Translations under genes and position numbers: made by a program | Assembly: GCF_001885765.1 (NCBI RefSeq) | Contig: NZ_JXKD01000012.1 | Span: 1-64,000 of the forward strand | DNA from: Enterococcus aquimarinus | Lineage (GTDB): Bacteria; Bacillota; Bacilli; Lactobacillales; Enterococcaceae | Reading direction: 5' to 3' | Length of the DNA stretch: 64,000 nt | In this document: one piece after another, positions 29,850 through 39,975 of the stretch | Layout of the letters: each line of letters starts with the position of its first letter | How positions within the stretch are numbered: position 1 is the first letter of the stretch | Notes under the pieces: model-generated | What the model was told of the DNA's origin: nothing | Database searches by the model: none | The model's input: only the letters and a program-made list of their open reading frames with translations

Positions 29850-30386
29850 CTATATTCTATATTTAATGACTTTTGCGGGTATTCCAACTGCAATTGCATA
29901 ATTATCGATTTTCTTATTTACCAAACTCTTAGCTCCAATGACTGCTCCATTTTTTATTATACTGTTTTTTAAAATAGTACAGTTTTCTGCGATCCAAACA
30001 TCATCCTCTATACAAACCTTTCCACTAACAAGTCTCTGATTTCTAATCAACTTGTCTTTCTCAATTCCATGGTCGCTATCAATGATATAGCAATTTGCTG
30101 CAATTGCAACATTGTTACCTATGTAAACACCACCATTTTTCGAAGAAAAAATGATTGTATTATAGCCAATATCAACGTTATCTCCGATTCTTATTTCACC
30201 ATCACCCCAGAAAGTTACATTAGGATATATTGTTACATTATTACCAATTATGAGATTGGTAGCATTGCAATTTACTTTACCTATGACTCTACAATTTTGA
30301 ACCTTACTATTAATCTTTAATAAAAATATTTTTTTGTTATAATATCTTAATAATTTGTCTTTTATTTTATCGACAAGTAACAACAT
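29850..30386 (-). CDS. Hexapeptide-repeat O-acetyltransferase
   Basis: A 178-residue left-handed beta-helix acyltransferase (WbbJ/maltose acetyltransferase type). Imperfect hexapeptide repeats run from about residue 40 to 165 (IGNNVTIYPNVTF, IGDNVDIGYN), with DSDHGIE giving the probable catalytic His and a typical GIPAKVIK end. It likely O-acetylates a capsule residue or sugar precursor. Confidence 0.85.
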   Translation of the reverse strand: MLLLVDKIKDKLLRYYNKKIFLLKINSKVQNCRVIGKVNCNATNLIIGNNVTIYPNVTFWGDGEIRIGDNVDIGYNTIIFSSKNGGVYIGNNVAIAANCYIIDSDHGIEKDKLIRNQRLVSGKVCIEDDVWIAENCTILKNSIIKNGAVIGAKSLVNKKIDNYAIAVGIPAKVIKYRI

Positions 30387-30387
30387 T

Positions 30388-31536
30388 TCAACCCTCCAGT
30401 AGTGTTTGTAGCGACTTTGAAAATTCCTTGTGCAGTTTTTCTATTGCTTTACTGCTATCATAGTTCGTATCTATATTAATAGTCTTAATTGATTCTGCAA
30501 TAGCTTTCGGTTCATCTTCCTTGTAATATGTTATTAAATTAGATATTTTGCTTTCAGTGACACATTTGATTTCACAAGAAACAACTCTAAGTCCTAAAGC
30601 TAAATATGACAATATTTTACTTGGAAAGGAGGATTCAAGATATTCTCCACTCATGGTTTGGGTACTTAATCCAATATGACAACTCTGACAATACTGAACA
30701 TATTCATCACCGCTTTTAAGACCATCGTATTGTACTCTACACTTGTTAGTTTTATTAACTTCCTCAATCAAATTTTTCAACATCTCTATTTGACCAAATC
30801 CTACTATATGTAAAACATATTTTTCAGATAAATATTTAGAAGCTTCTAGGGCATTAAAAGCTCCTTTCTTATGTTCATCAATTATACCAGCATATAGAAG
30901 ATGAATTTTACCATCATTAGATGGTGTTGATAATTTGGGATAGATTTTATACTCTCCGTAAATTACTAAAAATGGTTTATCGATTGCTAATTTATCTTTT
31001 AGTAAATCTGTTGAATATAGAAAAGTGTCAGCTTGGTTAAGTAAGGCATTCTCCCACTTAACAAAACGGTCATTGAAAACCATAACATCACTGTATATCT
31101 CCTCTACCTCCAAAACCAAGTCAAATTTCCTAATTGACTTAGCCATTCTAACAGGCAATGAAATCCATTGGACATGGTAAGCAATTACTTTTTCGTTTTT
31201 CTTCGTCGTGAGCAACAAATATATAAACAGCCATATCAAAGCACCAAGGATTTTTAAATTTCTCATAAATTTATTTCTTGTTTTCCATGATGGACAATAT
31301 GTCACGTATTTGTGTTTTCCAATATTCACTGTTTTTTGCATTTCAAATAATACTTTTGTTTGATCTCCCATCCAAGAAGGTGAGATAAATTGAACTTCAT
31401 ATCCAGCTTCGACCAGAGTATCCGCAATATAGTTCATTTTATTCGTAGCTGCAAGATTACAAACCCTATCTGTTTGACTTACTGCAGTATCATAAAACCC
31501 AATATATTTGATTGTTTTGCGTTCCATAAAAAACAC
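30388..31536 (-). CDS. Glycosyltransferase, probable GT4
   Basis: A 382-residue GT-B type protein; ATG 31527 (MERKTIKYIGFYD) is an alternative start. The C-terminal half shows LLYAGIIDEHKKGAFNALEA, VGFGQIE and a late acidic segment, loosely following family 4 retaining transferases. A hydrophobic stretch near residue 100 (ILGALIWLFIYLLL) suggests membrane attachment. Substrate unknown. Confidence 0.75.
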   Translation of the reverse strand: MFFMERKTIKYIGFYDTAVSQTDRVCNLAATNKMNYIADTLVEAGYEVQFISPSWMGDQTKVLFEMQKTVNIGKHKYVTYCPSWKTRNKFMRNLKILGALIWLFIYLLLTTKKNEKVIAYHVQWISLPVRMAKSIRKFDLVLEVEEIYSDVMVFNDRFVKWENALLNQADTFLYSTDLLKDKLAIDKPFLVIYGEYKIYPKLSTPSNDGKIHLLYAGIIDEHKKGAFNALEASKYLSEKYVLHIVGFGQIEMLKNLIEEVNKTNKCRVQYDGLKSGDEYVQYCQSCHIGLSTQTMSGEYLESSFPSKILSYLALGLRVVSCEIKCVTESKISNLITYYKEDEPKAIAESIKTINIDTNYDSSKAIEKLHKEFSKSLQTLLEG

Positions 31537-31554
31537 CCCTACTTAAAAATCTAA

Positions 31555-32637
31555 TTACTGCCAAAAGAACATGTACTGTGGGTTACTTCTTAGTAAAAGC
31601 AGTACCAATAAGCTTATCACGACGAAATAGACAATTGGTCTTTCATCTTTTTTAAATGAATTTATAATTTCAGGCACCAACAACATCAAGAATATCGAAT
31701 AATACTGTACAACCCTCATTGCACTGGGGTTAACCCAAGTAAGTGGAGTTACCAGAACTGATATAATTAAAGCATTGAAGAAATGTAATGCTTGGGGATT
31801 ATTTGCCAGTATAGTTTTTGATTTCCATATTCCAACAATTGTAACAAGTAGCAATAATATAGTAAAATTAAAAGTGCCAGCGCCCTCATATATACCATAC
31901 TCATACCCCCCTAAGTCTTGGAAAAAAAGTGCAAGTGGTACACGAAAAAACATGAATAGTGGGAAAATAGCCAGTATAGTTATCAAATACTTTTTTGTTA
32001 CTTTCTTATTTGCTAAAAAGTAAAAAGGGAAAAATACCAAAGCTGACTTATGAATAGTGAACCCTATGAACGTTAATAATATAAAAGGAAGTAATCGTCT
32101 TTCCTTTATATACTTATATCCTATCAATACTACAATCGAAGTTGCGATTGTTTGTCGAAATCCTGTAATGGAGAAAAATGAGTAAAATAACACAGAATAA
32201 ATTAAAAAACTAATAAATGAGTTTTTCGAGTTTCTATATATCCAAAGTCCAAGCGGTACTGTAAAAATCAAAGCAATAATTACAAGAAAGATTTGATAGT
32301 TATGTGTTACCAGTTGTGTGATTTTCACAAATAAGTAATACCCTGGATCCTTTCCTAGTTCCTCGGAACCATGAATAATGATTTCTACGAAATTGTTAAA
32401 TAAATCACTCCAGCTTGTCCATAACGTTCGATTATAGCTTTGAAAATATGCACGAGTATCTGAACCAATAGAAATATGTCTCATCCCCGATAGCACAATC
32501 CAATTTAGGGTCGCAAAAATAACGAATAGTTTGTTTCGATTCTTCAAATTCCTATTATTACTTAATATAATAGAAAATGCTATTAGCAAAAATATATTTA
32601 TATAGTATGGATTTAAAAGTCCAGAGATCATCTTCAC
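31555..32637 (-). CDS. wzy: Capsule polymerase (Wzy, EpsG-like)
   Basis: A 360-residue membrane protein with about 10 hydrophobic segments. The VLSGMRHISIGSDTRAYFQ segment after the first membrane helices, and a GFRQTIATS block, are typical of EpsG-family Wzy polymerases. It would join repeat units outside the membrane. It overlaps the next upstream gene by 4 bases. It is the only polymerase candidate in the locus. Confidence 0.88.
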   Translation of the reverse strand: MKMISGLLNPYYINIFLLIAFSIILSNNRNLKNRNKLFVIFATLNWIVLSGMRHISIGSDTRAYFQSYNRTLWTSWSDLFNNFVEIIIHGSEELGKDPGYYLFVKITQLVTHNYQIFLVIIALIFTVPLGLWIYRNSKNSFISFLIYSVLFYSFFSITGFRQTIATSIVVLIGYKYIKERRLLPFILLTFIGFTIHKSALVFFPFYFLANKKVTKKYLITILAIFPLFMFFRVPLALFFQDLGGYEYGIYEGAGTFNFTILLLLVTIVGIWKSKTILANNPQALHFFNALIISVLVTPLTWVNPSAMRVVQYYSIFLMLLVPEIINSFKKDERPIVYFVVISLLVLLLLRSNPQYMFFWQ

Positions 32638-33845
32638 ACTTCACTTTCGATTAAAGATGCGTATAATTTTACATAATCTTCCATTCTCTCTTTAGAATCA
32701 AAGTTTTCATGAGCGAATCGTATACATGATTTTGAATAATATTTCTTCCCGTTTCGTCTGATTAAGCTTATTTTTTGTCTAATATCATCAAAAGTATCTA
32801 TTATATACCCACACCCCTCACCTATGATTTCAGGATTCGCAGTTGAATTATTTGTTATAACCGGAGTCCCGCAAGCTAGGGCTTCCGCTGAAACTTTACC
32901 AAAGGACTCCTCTATAGATAGATTTATAAAGACATCTGCCATTGAGTAATACCCTACTAATTCCCCAATATCATGAGTTTCTGGTATATTAATTATATTT
33001 TGCGGTAACCTTATATTTTCATTTACTCTTCCAACTAGTACAATATATTCATCTTCTTTTAGGATATTAGACAACTCAATAAATTTATCAAGCCCTTTAT
33101 TATTACTCCACCCACTTGCTACTCCTAGGATAATAAATTTATCCTGAAGTTTGAACTTTTCATTTAATGATGCATCAACGACAGGATGAAATGTATCCAG
33201 GTCTATCCAATTGTAGATAGTCTGTACTATTGCTCCACTTGTTACAGTTGAGTGTTTTGCTTCTTCTGAGATCCAGTTTGATACACCTACAAAAGCAACT
33301 CTAGGAATATTAGTAAACCATTTTATTTGATCACTAAAAAGTAACTCACTTTTGTCAAAAAACCAGCTGGGATTCCCCATCTTGTTTTTATTTCTGTTTT
33401 GTTTTGAGAATCCATCTCGCCAGTCATAAAATTCATCTTTAAAATAATGTGTATGACCTCCAGAATAAAACCAACAATCATGTAATGTGATTACTGTTGA
33501 GATATCATTTCTTGCTAAATAATCGAATAGTATAGGTAGGTTAATAAAGTTTCCATGTAGATTTCTTAGATGAACGATATCTGGTTTTATGGTTTCCATC
33601 CACTTGATAAGTTTTATTGTGCTGTGTTTAGAAAAATATCCTTGTTTGCCAGAAATTCTGGATAAAATCCCGTGAAGTTTCCTATCGATTTTATTCCCAA
33701 TCTTAAAGCCTTTGCTATATGGTGAACCGTCTGAATAAGCTACGTATGCTTCATGACCATTTATATTTAAATAATTAGCTAATTCTATAGTCGTTCTTCC
33801 GGTACTACGTATGCCATTCACAGCATTAATCTGCAATACTTTCAT
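32634..33845 (-). CDS. Glycosyltransferase, GT4 (WcaC-like)
   Basis: A 403-residue GT-B enzyme. N-terminal acceptor half with GRTTIELANYL and a LHDCWFYSGGHTHYF segment seen in WcaC-like transferases; C-terminal donor half with ILGVASGWSNNKG, LVGRVNEN and the EX7E-like region EESFGKVSAEALACGTPV. It overlaps its neighbour's end by 20 bases, pointing to coupled translation. Sugar not predictable. Confidence 0.85.
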   Translation of the reverse strand: MKVLQINAVNGIRSTGRTTIELANYLNINGHEAYVAYSDGSPYSKGFKIGNKIDRKLHGILSRISGKQGYFSKHSTIKLIKWMETIKPDIVHLRNLHGNFINLPILFDYLARNDISTVITLHDCWFYSGGHTHYFKDEFYDWRDGFSKQNRNKNKMGNPSWFFDKSELLFSDQIKWFTNIPRVAFVGVSNWISEEAKHSTVTSGAIVQTIYNWIDLDTFHPVVDASLNEKFKLQDKFIILGVASGWSNNKGLDKFIELSNILKEDEYIVLVGRVNENIRLPQNIINIPETHDIGELVGYYSMADVFINLSIEESFGKVSAEALACGTPVITNNSTANPEIIGEGCGYIIDTFDDIRQKISLIRRNGKKYYSKSCIRFAHENFDSKERMEDYVKLYASLIESEV

Positions 33846-35157
33846 TTTTCACTTCCTTTACTAAAGAACTTAAATCTTGATATAAGTTATTTTGAATCTC
33901 ATAGATTTGATGATTTCTTTTTCCACAGGACCAGGCTTTATCTGCATATTCTTTCAAAATATTGCTATTTAATTGAATTTCATTCAATAAATTCGATATA
34001 TTATCTGCATCCGTTGCGACCAAAGCAGCATCATTCTTTATCAAGTAGTCTATACTTGCAGCCCTATCCCATCCGATAGCCATTAAGGCTCTCCCACTAT
34101 TTAAACAATCTACTATTTTCGTAGAAAAGGATAGTCTTGTTTTTTCCTTTTCTACATCATCAAAAGACTCTAAATGAAGGACTACATCACCACTCATAAG
34201 AGTATCTTTGACTTGATTCGACGGGATTTTCCCTTTGAAAATCGACGCACCTTCGATTATCATTTTTTCTTTCATTTCTTTTGTTAGTGTATATTGTGAA
34301 TAAATAACTAGCACGAATTTGTTTTTCACTTTGTTGATTTTACTAATTTCTTCTGCTAGTATCGATAAAGTTTTCCATCTACCGTATAGTACTGATCCGA
34401 CATAAATTATTTTTATTGGCTCGTCTTCTTTTGGCAATGAATAGTCAGGTTGATTAGAAAAATTAGCGCCTTTATGTAACAGTTTCATTTCTTTGCCTAT
34501 CTTTTTTTGATATTCTTCTTGTTGCAGCGTCGATATACAATAATTAATATCTGCTAAGTTTGTACTTTTTATAATTGCTTTAAATCTCATCTTATTATAA
34601 ACAGAATCAATTAGACCTTTGCTCTTATTAGTAGATAAGTAATCGTCTGCATGAAATAAAACAATTTTCACACCAACTTCTTCTTTTATATACCATAGCA
34701 ATCTATGCACATACGGTGTAGAAAATGCAGGTGCAAAAATAACATCTGGCTTAAATTCATTTAGAAAATTATTCAGAAGTTCGCTATTCCATCTACCCAA
34801 ATGCCATAACAATTCTTGACCAAATAACGCAATTTTTGAGCCCTTGTTTCTAAAGAAACTGTATAATTTTTCGTCTGTTTTTGTATCTAAGACATGTTCT
34901 AAATTGGATTTATTTTGTTGTATTTCAAAATATGTACCTATGTCTAAATTTCTTCTAAACAAAGTCATTAATACATCTTTATCATTAATACGAAAATACT
35001 TAGTACATACATTATTTGATGGATTTGTTGACCTTAAATATAAATGGGCAATTTTTTCGCTCGATATACTTGAAAACAAGTTTGAAAGTGTATTCCCTAA
35101 GCTATTTGTATCATCCCATGGACTTCTACTTAATATTAATATTCTCATCTTATTCAC
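33826..35157 (-). CDS. Glycosyltransferase, GT-B fold
   Basis: A 443-residue protein with a divergent GT4-like layout: an N-terminal MRILILSRSPWDDTNSLGN segment and a C-terminal IKIIYVGSVLYGRWKTLSIL and FSTKIVDCLNSGRALMAIG. Clear donor-domain topology but weak family motifs. It probably adds a capsule sugar. Confidence 0.72.
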   Translation of the reverse strand: MNKMRILILSRSPWDDTNSLGNTLSNLFSSISSEKIAHLYLRSTNPSNNVCTKYFRINDKDVLMTLFRRNLDIGTYFEIQQNKSNLEHVLDTKTDEKLYSFFRNKGSKIALFGQELLWHLGRWNSELLNNFLNEFKPDVIFAPAFSTPYVHRLLWYIKEEVGVKIVLFHADDYLSTNKSKGLIDSVYNKMRFKAIIKSTNLADINYCISTLQQEEYQKKIGKEMKLLHKGANFSNQPDYSLPKEDEPIKIIYVGSVLYGRWKTLSILAEEISKINKVKNKFVLVIYSQYTLTKEMKEKMIIEGASIFKGKIPSNQVKDTLMSGDVVLHLESFDDVEKEKTRLSFSTKIVDCLNSGRALMAIGWDRAASIDYLIKNDAALVATDADNISNLLNEIQLNSNILKEYADKAWSCGKRNHQIYEIQNNLYQDLSSLVKEVKNESIAD

Positions 35158-36534
35158 TCACTTCTGACTGTTTACATTATTTTTTATCATCCTAAACTTG
35201 CCACTTTGCTCTCTCGGAATTTCATCAACATGCTTTATATTGATTTTCGTTCCTTTACCAAACTTATGCAAAAATTCATCTTCTAGCATTTCATCATATT
35301 CAGGCTTATATATTTTTTTATCTACTTCTAAAAGTATGGTAATTTCATTCATTTCATCTTGTATTGTTTGAGCTCTTATTAGGGCATTTGGCATATTCTT
35401 GAATAAATTCGCCACATTACCACCATTTATTTTTGCTCCGTCTGAAGTATATAAAAAGTCCAGTTTTCTTCCTTGAATCGCTTTAACTATAGGACTATCC
35501 ATGCCACACATACATCTTGTATTATCTGAGTCAAAAGTCATTGAATCTCCAATCCGATACCTGATTAGTGGGGTTCCATGAGTGGTAAAACTCGTTACAA
35601 GCACCTCATCACTATTTTCTTCAAATTGCTCAAATACTCCTGATGCCAACTCTACATGTAAAACCTGCTTTTCACATTCTGTCACAAAAGGTGCACCTTC
35701 ACTAGATGCGTACTGATCATACACTTTACAACCGAATACTCTTTCCAGTAATTCTCTACCTGAGTCAGTCAATGTTTCGGATGTCGGGAATATAGCGACA
35801 GGATTAAATGTCAGTTTTATGTTATGCCTTTCAATATATCCAGCTACATCACACATAGACATAAAGAAACCATCGATTGCATCAGGCTGAAATTTATTTA
35901 GATTTTCTACATAAAACTTCATATTTGCTTCAGTAAGATGAAATGAAGAATAAATCATCTGTTTGCAAGCCGCATTATATCGCCAAAAATTTTTCTTTTT
36001 TTGATTTGGCGGAACAATATGCTTTCCGTTAAATGTTGCTCTTTTCATCTTTAAATGCTCAAATCCTACTCTTGATTTAAAATGGTCAAGCATAGCCATT
36101 CGCTTCATCATGTCTTCAGGTGTCATCAATACTACCAGTGATTTACCTGTAGTACCTCCAGTATGTCCTTCTACAGCACCCATGCGTTCAACCGTATTTA
36201 CTTGATTGATATTTGCTCTAATCATTTCCTTATCAACTATCGGAAGCTTCTTTATATCAGACATCTGTTTAATGCTATTTATATCAATATCTCGATACAA
36301 TTCTTTGTAGAAAGAACTGTTCTCATATGCATAATTGATAAAATCGATGAACTTATCTTCTTGAATTTTAAGTTTTTCATTCAAAGTAAGCTTATCAAAC
36401 TTTTCAAGAAATTCTCTGTGTTCGTAATAGACTTTCCCGTATCTTGTTCTATTACGTAGGTATCCCGAAATAGAAACCATTAGATTTTGAAAAAATATTG
36501 GTGATTTATCATAGAAACTTTCTAAAAGACCCAT
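35158..36534 (-). CDS. PaaK/CapK-family adenylate-forming enzyme
   Basis: A 458-residue member of the phenylacetate-CoA ligase-like family. Adenylation signatures are clear: GHTGGTTGKSLVV (phosphate loop), YDQYASSEGAPF, LIRYRIGDS and a C-terminal REQSGKFR carrying the catalytic lysine. Such proteins recur in capsule loci (CapK) with no settled function. They may activate a carboxylate for amide or ester decoration of a sugar. The start overlaps the epimerase gene by one base. Confidence 0.82.
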   Translation of the reverse strand: MGLLESFYDKSPIFFQNLMVSISGYLRNRTRYGKVYYEHREFLEKFDKLTLNEKLKIQEDKFIDFINYAYENSSFYKELYRDIDINSIKQMSDIKKLPIVDKEMIRANINQVNTVERMGAVEGHTGGTTGKSLVVLMTPEDMMKRMAMLDHFKSRVGFEHLKMKRATFNGKHIVPPNQKKKNFWRYNAACKQMIYSSFHLTEANMKFYVENLNKFQPDAIDGFFMSMCDVAGYIERHNIKLTFNPVAIFPTSETLTDSGRELLERVFGCKVYDQYASSEGAPFVTECEKQVLHVELASGVFEQFEENSDEVLVTSFTTHGTPLIRYRIGDSMTFDSDNTRCMCGMDSPIVKAIQGRKLDFLYTSDGAKINGGNVANLFKNMPNALIRAQTIQDEMNEITILLEVDKKIYKPEYDEMLEDEFLHKFGKGTKINIKHVDEIPREQSGKFRMIKNNVNSQK

Positions 36535-37508
36535 TATAAATTCTCCCTATACCATTCTATTGCTGCTTGAATTCCTGTTTCAAAACTCCAACTAGGATCA
36601 TATCTTAGCATCTCTTTAGCTTTGCTTATATCAGCATTACTATGCTTTATATCACCTTTTCTATCTGGTCCAAAGATTGGTTCAATGTCTTTCCCAAGTG
36701 CTCTACAAAGAGAGTTGTAGACATCAATCAAATATTCTCTTCCCCCGTAAGCGATATTAAATGCTTCTCCGGCAACTTCAGAGGATGCCTGGCAAGCTTT
36801 TAGATTCGCCTCTATCACATTTTCGATATAAGTGAAATCCCTGCTTTGCTTACCATCGCCATTTATTGTAGGTTGTTCGTCCTCTAGCAATTGCTTAATG
36901 AATTTAGGCAATACAGCAGCATATGATCCATTTGGATTTTGTCTCTTTCCAAAAACATTAAAATATCTTAGCCCATACGTATCGAGACCGTACAATTTTG
37001 AATAGAGCCTACCGTACTCTTCATCTATTTTTTTAGTGAGCGCATAGGGAGATAAGACATTCCCCTCTCTTCCTTCTCTCTTTGGAAGATTTGGTTCATC
37101 ACCATAAACTGATGAACTCGAAGCATAGACAAATTTTTTAACGCCTTTTTGTCTAGCAGCTTCCATCATATTAAGAGTGCCACGAATATTGATTTCTTCA
37201 TAGAGCAATGGCATTTCTATACTTCGAGGTACACTCCCCCATGCTGCTTGATTAAGAACATAATCTACACCTTCACAGGCTTTCAGACATGTTTCTAAAT
37301 CACGAATATCTCCTTTAATAAATGAATAATTCGGATTATCAATAAATAAATCAATATGTTCTTGCTTACCGTTAGATAAATCATCTAAACATCTAACTTG
37401 GTATCCTTTATTAAGTAACACTTCACAAAGATTAGAACCGATAAATCCAGCTCCGCCTGTTACTAGAAAGACACTCTCTTTTTCAAATACGATATCTTCA
37501 TAACCCAT
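36534..37508 (-). CDS. UDP-hexose 4-epimerase, WbpP/TviC type
   Basis: A 324-residue extended short-chain dehydrogenase with VTGGAGFIGSNLCE, the Ser-Tyr-Lys set SSSVYGDEPN...YALTKK and a RYFNVFGKRQNP segment typical of WbpP, WbgU and TviC. These interconvert UDP-GlcNAc/GalNAc or their uronates. The preceding dehydrogenase gene of TviB type supports a UDP-GalNAcA route. The exact substrate is inference. Confidence 0.82.
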   Translation of the reverse strand: MGYEDIVFEKESVFLVTGGAGFIGSNLCEVLLNKGYQVRCLDDLSNGKQEHIDLFIDNPNYSFIKGDIRDLETCLKACEGVDYVLNQAAWGSVPRSIEMPLLYEEINIRGTLNMMEAARQKGVKKFVYASSSSVYGDEPNLPKREGREGNVLSPYALTKKIDEEYGRLYSKLYGLDTYGLRYFNVFGKRQNPNGSYAAVLPKFIKQLLEDEQPTINGDGKQSRDFTYIENVIEANLKACQASSEVAGEAFNIAYGGREYLIDVYNSLCRALGKDIEPIFGPDRKGDIKHSNADISKAKEMLRYDPSWSFETGIQAAIEWYRENL

Positions 37509-37527
37509 TCTTATATACGACCTCTCT

Positions 37528-38847
37528 TTACAATCTCCAGTACTTATATCCTACTTCTTCATATTCTTTTTTATTTAGTATCCCTTTGATATCAATGATT
37601 ACTTTGTTTTCATTTGATTCTTTTTTGAACATTTTATCAAAATCTTCTTGAGATAGATTTATGAATTGGTCATGTCCAACTGCCACAACAATAGCATCTG
37701 CCTCTTGTACATCTGCTATTTCATCGAAGGTAATTCCATATTCGTGTTTAGCTTCTTCTGCATCCGCTTGTGGGTCTGCAATCATTGGTGTTATTCCATA
37801 TTCTTTTAGTTCTTCTACAATATCAATAACTCTTGTATTTCGTGTATCTGGACAATTTTCTTTGAATGTAAATCCTAAAATTGCAACTTTTGCCTCTTTC
37901 ACTGGAACATTTGCTTTAATCAGATTTTTTATTAGATTCTCAACAACATATTTACCCATATCATCGTTAATTCGTCTTCCAGAAAGAATAATTTGAGAAT
38001 GATAGCCCATTTGTTCAGCTTTATACGTAAGATAGTAAGGATCGACTCCAATACAATGTCCTCCGACTAGACCTGGTGAGAAGTTCAAAAAATTCCATTT
38101 TGTACTAGCTGCTTCAAGAACTTCTTTTGTATCGATTTCCATTTTATTAAAAATAATCGACAGCTCGTTCATAAAGGCAATATTGATATCTCGTTGAGAG
38201 TTTTCAATAACTTTCGCTGCTTCAGCAACTTTAATAGACGCTGCTCTGTGAACACCCGCATCTACAACAAGTTCATAAACTCTTGCAATTACATCTAGAG
38301 ATTCTTCATCCATACCGGAAACAACTTTCACGATTGTTTCTAGTCTATGCACTTTATCTCCTGGGTTAATTCTCTCAGGAGAATAACCTACTTTAAAATC
38401 TTTACCACATTTCAGCCCAGACTCTTTTTCTAGAATAGGAATACAAATTTCTTCTGTTACTCCTGGATAGACGGTTGATTCAAAGACCACGATTGATCCT
38501 TTAGTAAGATTACGTCCAACGGTTCTACTCGCAGATTCTACTGGTTTTAAATCAGGAGTATGATCTGAATTAACTGGCGTAGGAACCGCTACAATATGAA
38601 ACTTCGCTTCTTTAAGTTTCTTCTCATCTGAGGTAAATTCCACAGTTGTTTCTTTAATTACTTCATCGCCAACTTCTTTGGTTGGATCAATTCCTTGTTT
38701 GTATAAATTTACTTTTTCTTGACTAATATCAAATCCAATTACTTTAGCTTTTTTTGCAAATGCTACAGCAATTGGCATTCCTACGTATCCTAGTCCTATA
38801 AGTGAGATTTTTTCTTGTTTATTTTTGATTTTTTCATATAAATTCAT
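37528..38847 (-). CDS. UDP-N-acetylhexosamine 6-dehydrogenase, TviB/WbpO type
   Basis: A 439-residue nucleotide-sugar dehydrogenase with ISLIGLGYVGMPIAVAFA, ESTVYPGVTEE and the catalytic LVGGHCIGVDPYYLTYKA. The GGHCIGVDPYYL form distinguishes the TviB/WbpO/WecC group from Ugd (compare [11 protein letters not shown] in the other dehydrogenase of this locus). It oxidises the C6 hydroxyl of a UDP-HexNAc to a uronate. Paired with the adjacent 4-epimerase, UDP-GalNAcA is the likely product. Confidence 0.85.
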   Translation of the reverse strand: MNLYEKIKNKQEKISLIGLGYVGMPIAVAFAKKAKVIGFDISQEKVNLYKQGIDPTKEVGDEVIKETTVEFTSDEKKLKEAKFHIVAVPTPVNSDHTPDLKPVESASRTVGRNLTKGSIVVFESTVYPGVTEEICIPILEKESGLKCGKDFKVGYSPERINPGDKVHRLETIVKVVSGMDEESLDVIARVYELVVDAGVHRAASIKVAEAAKVIENSQRDINIAFMNELSIIFNKMEIDTKEVLEAASTKWNFLNFSPGLVGGHCIGVDPYYLTYKAEQMGYHSQIILSGRRINDDMGKYVVENLIKNLIKANVPVKEAKVAILGFTFKENCPDTRNTRVIDIVEELKEYGITPMIADPQADAEEAKHEYGITFDEIADVQEADAIVVAVGHDQFINLSQEDFDKMFKKESNENKVIIDIKGILNKKEYEEVGYKYWRL

Positions 38848-38865
38848 TTTGATAGCTCCTTCTAA

Positions 38866-39975
38866 CTATAGTATTTCCATAGTTCTCATAATAGATTGAT
38901 TGATCAACTTCACGTCATACTTCTCTTTTACAATTTCTAAGTTTCTTTGTGCCATCTCTTCATTTAATACTTTATTTACTATTAAAATTTTCATCTTTTC
39001 TACTAAACAATTAATATTTTTAATCGGAACAAGAAAACCGTTATATCCATCTGTAACCGTTTCTCTACACCCAGGAGCATTAGTAGTAATAATCGATCGA
39101 CCCACTGCCATCGCCTCAAGAACGGTTTTTGGAGTTCCTTCGTGATAGGATGGTAATACATAGGTGCTGCACTGTCTTAAGTAAGGTCTCACATCGCTTT
39201 GTTCCCCAAAATATTCTATAATTCCTTGTTCAATAAATGGTTGTAATTCTTCTGGTAATAATGCTGAAGGGTTACTGTCATACGGTCCCACCAATAGGCA
39301 TCTTACTTTAGGATCGATTAATTTAATTTGTTTACATGCTTCTAGATACTCCATAACTCCTTTATCCCTTATCAATCTACCAATAAATAAGAATGTAGGG
39401 TGGTCAGGTAATGGTTCCGATTTAAATTTTTCAAGGTTCACACCAGATCCATTAATAATTACCGTTTTATCTTCTTTAACTAGTCCATTATGTATAAATT
39501 CATTTTTATCATCATTATTCTGAAAAAAAACATTCTTACTTGCATGACATGCTAAACGATACTCTGTCATCATGATTGCTCTAACTAATCTATTTTTAAA
39601 ACCTTCACCTCTAAAAACAGAACCTAGTCCGGCAATTAACGGATATACTTCCGAAATCCCATTTGCTTTTGCAGCCAGACTTCCATATACTACTGTTTTT
39701 GCTTGATATGTGAATACTTTATCCGGTTTTTCCTTCTTCATAAATTTCTTTAATTCTCTATAAGTTCTCAAATCATTAAATGGATTTATACCATTTCTCT
39801 CAACATAAATTTGCTTATAACGAATACCATATTCATTAAATTTTTGACTCCAAATAGATTCCGGCTCGGGGCCTAAAGCAATAACAGAATGACCCTTTTT
39901 TATAAAATCCTTCATCATATCCATACGAAACCAAAAGAGTGATGAGGTATGACTAGAAAGCACGGCTATTTTCAT
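38866..39975 (-). CDS. Glycosyltransferase, GT4 (CapM/PglA-like)
   Basis: A 369-residue GT-B retaining transferase with FLFIGRLIRDKGVMEYLEA and LPSYHEGTPKTVLEAMA, the donor EX7E region. Its place right after the initiating sugar transferase, and overlap with that gene's end, suggest it adds the second sugar of the repeat. Resemblance to CapM-like transferases, together with capEFG, makes L-FucNAc a candidate donor. Confidence 0.85.
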   Translation of the reverse strand: MKIAVLSSHTSSLFWFRMDMMKDFIKKGHSVIALGPEPESIWSQKFNEYGIRYKQIYVERNGINPFNDLRTYRELKKFMKKEKPDKVFTYQAKTVVYGSLAAKANGISEVYPLIAGLGSVFRGEGFKNRLVRAIMMTEYRLACHASKNVFFQNNDDKNEFIHNGLVKEDKTVIINGSGVNLEKFKSEPLPDHPTFLFIGRLIRDKGVMEYLEACKQIKLIDPKVRCLLVGPYDSNPSALLPEELQPFIEQGIIEYFGEQSDVRPYLRQCSTYVLPSYHEGTPKTVLEAMAVGRSIITTNAPGCRETVTDGYNGFLVPIKNINCLVEKMKILIVNKVLNEEMAQRNLEIVKEKYDVKLINQSIMRTMEIL

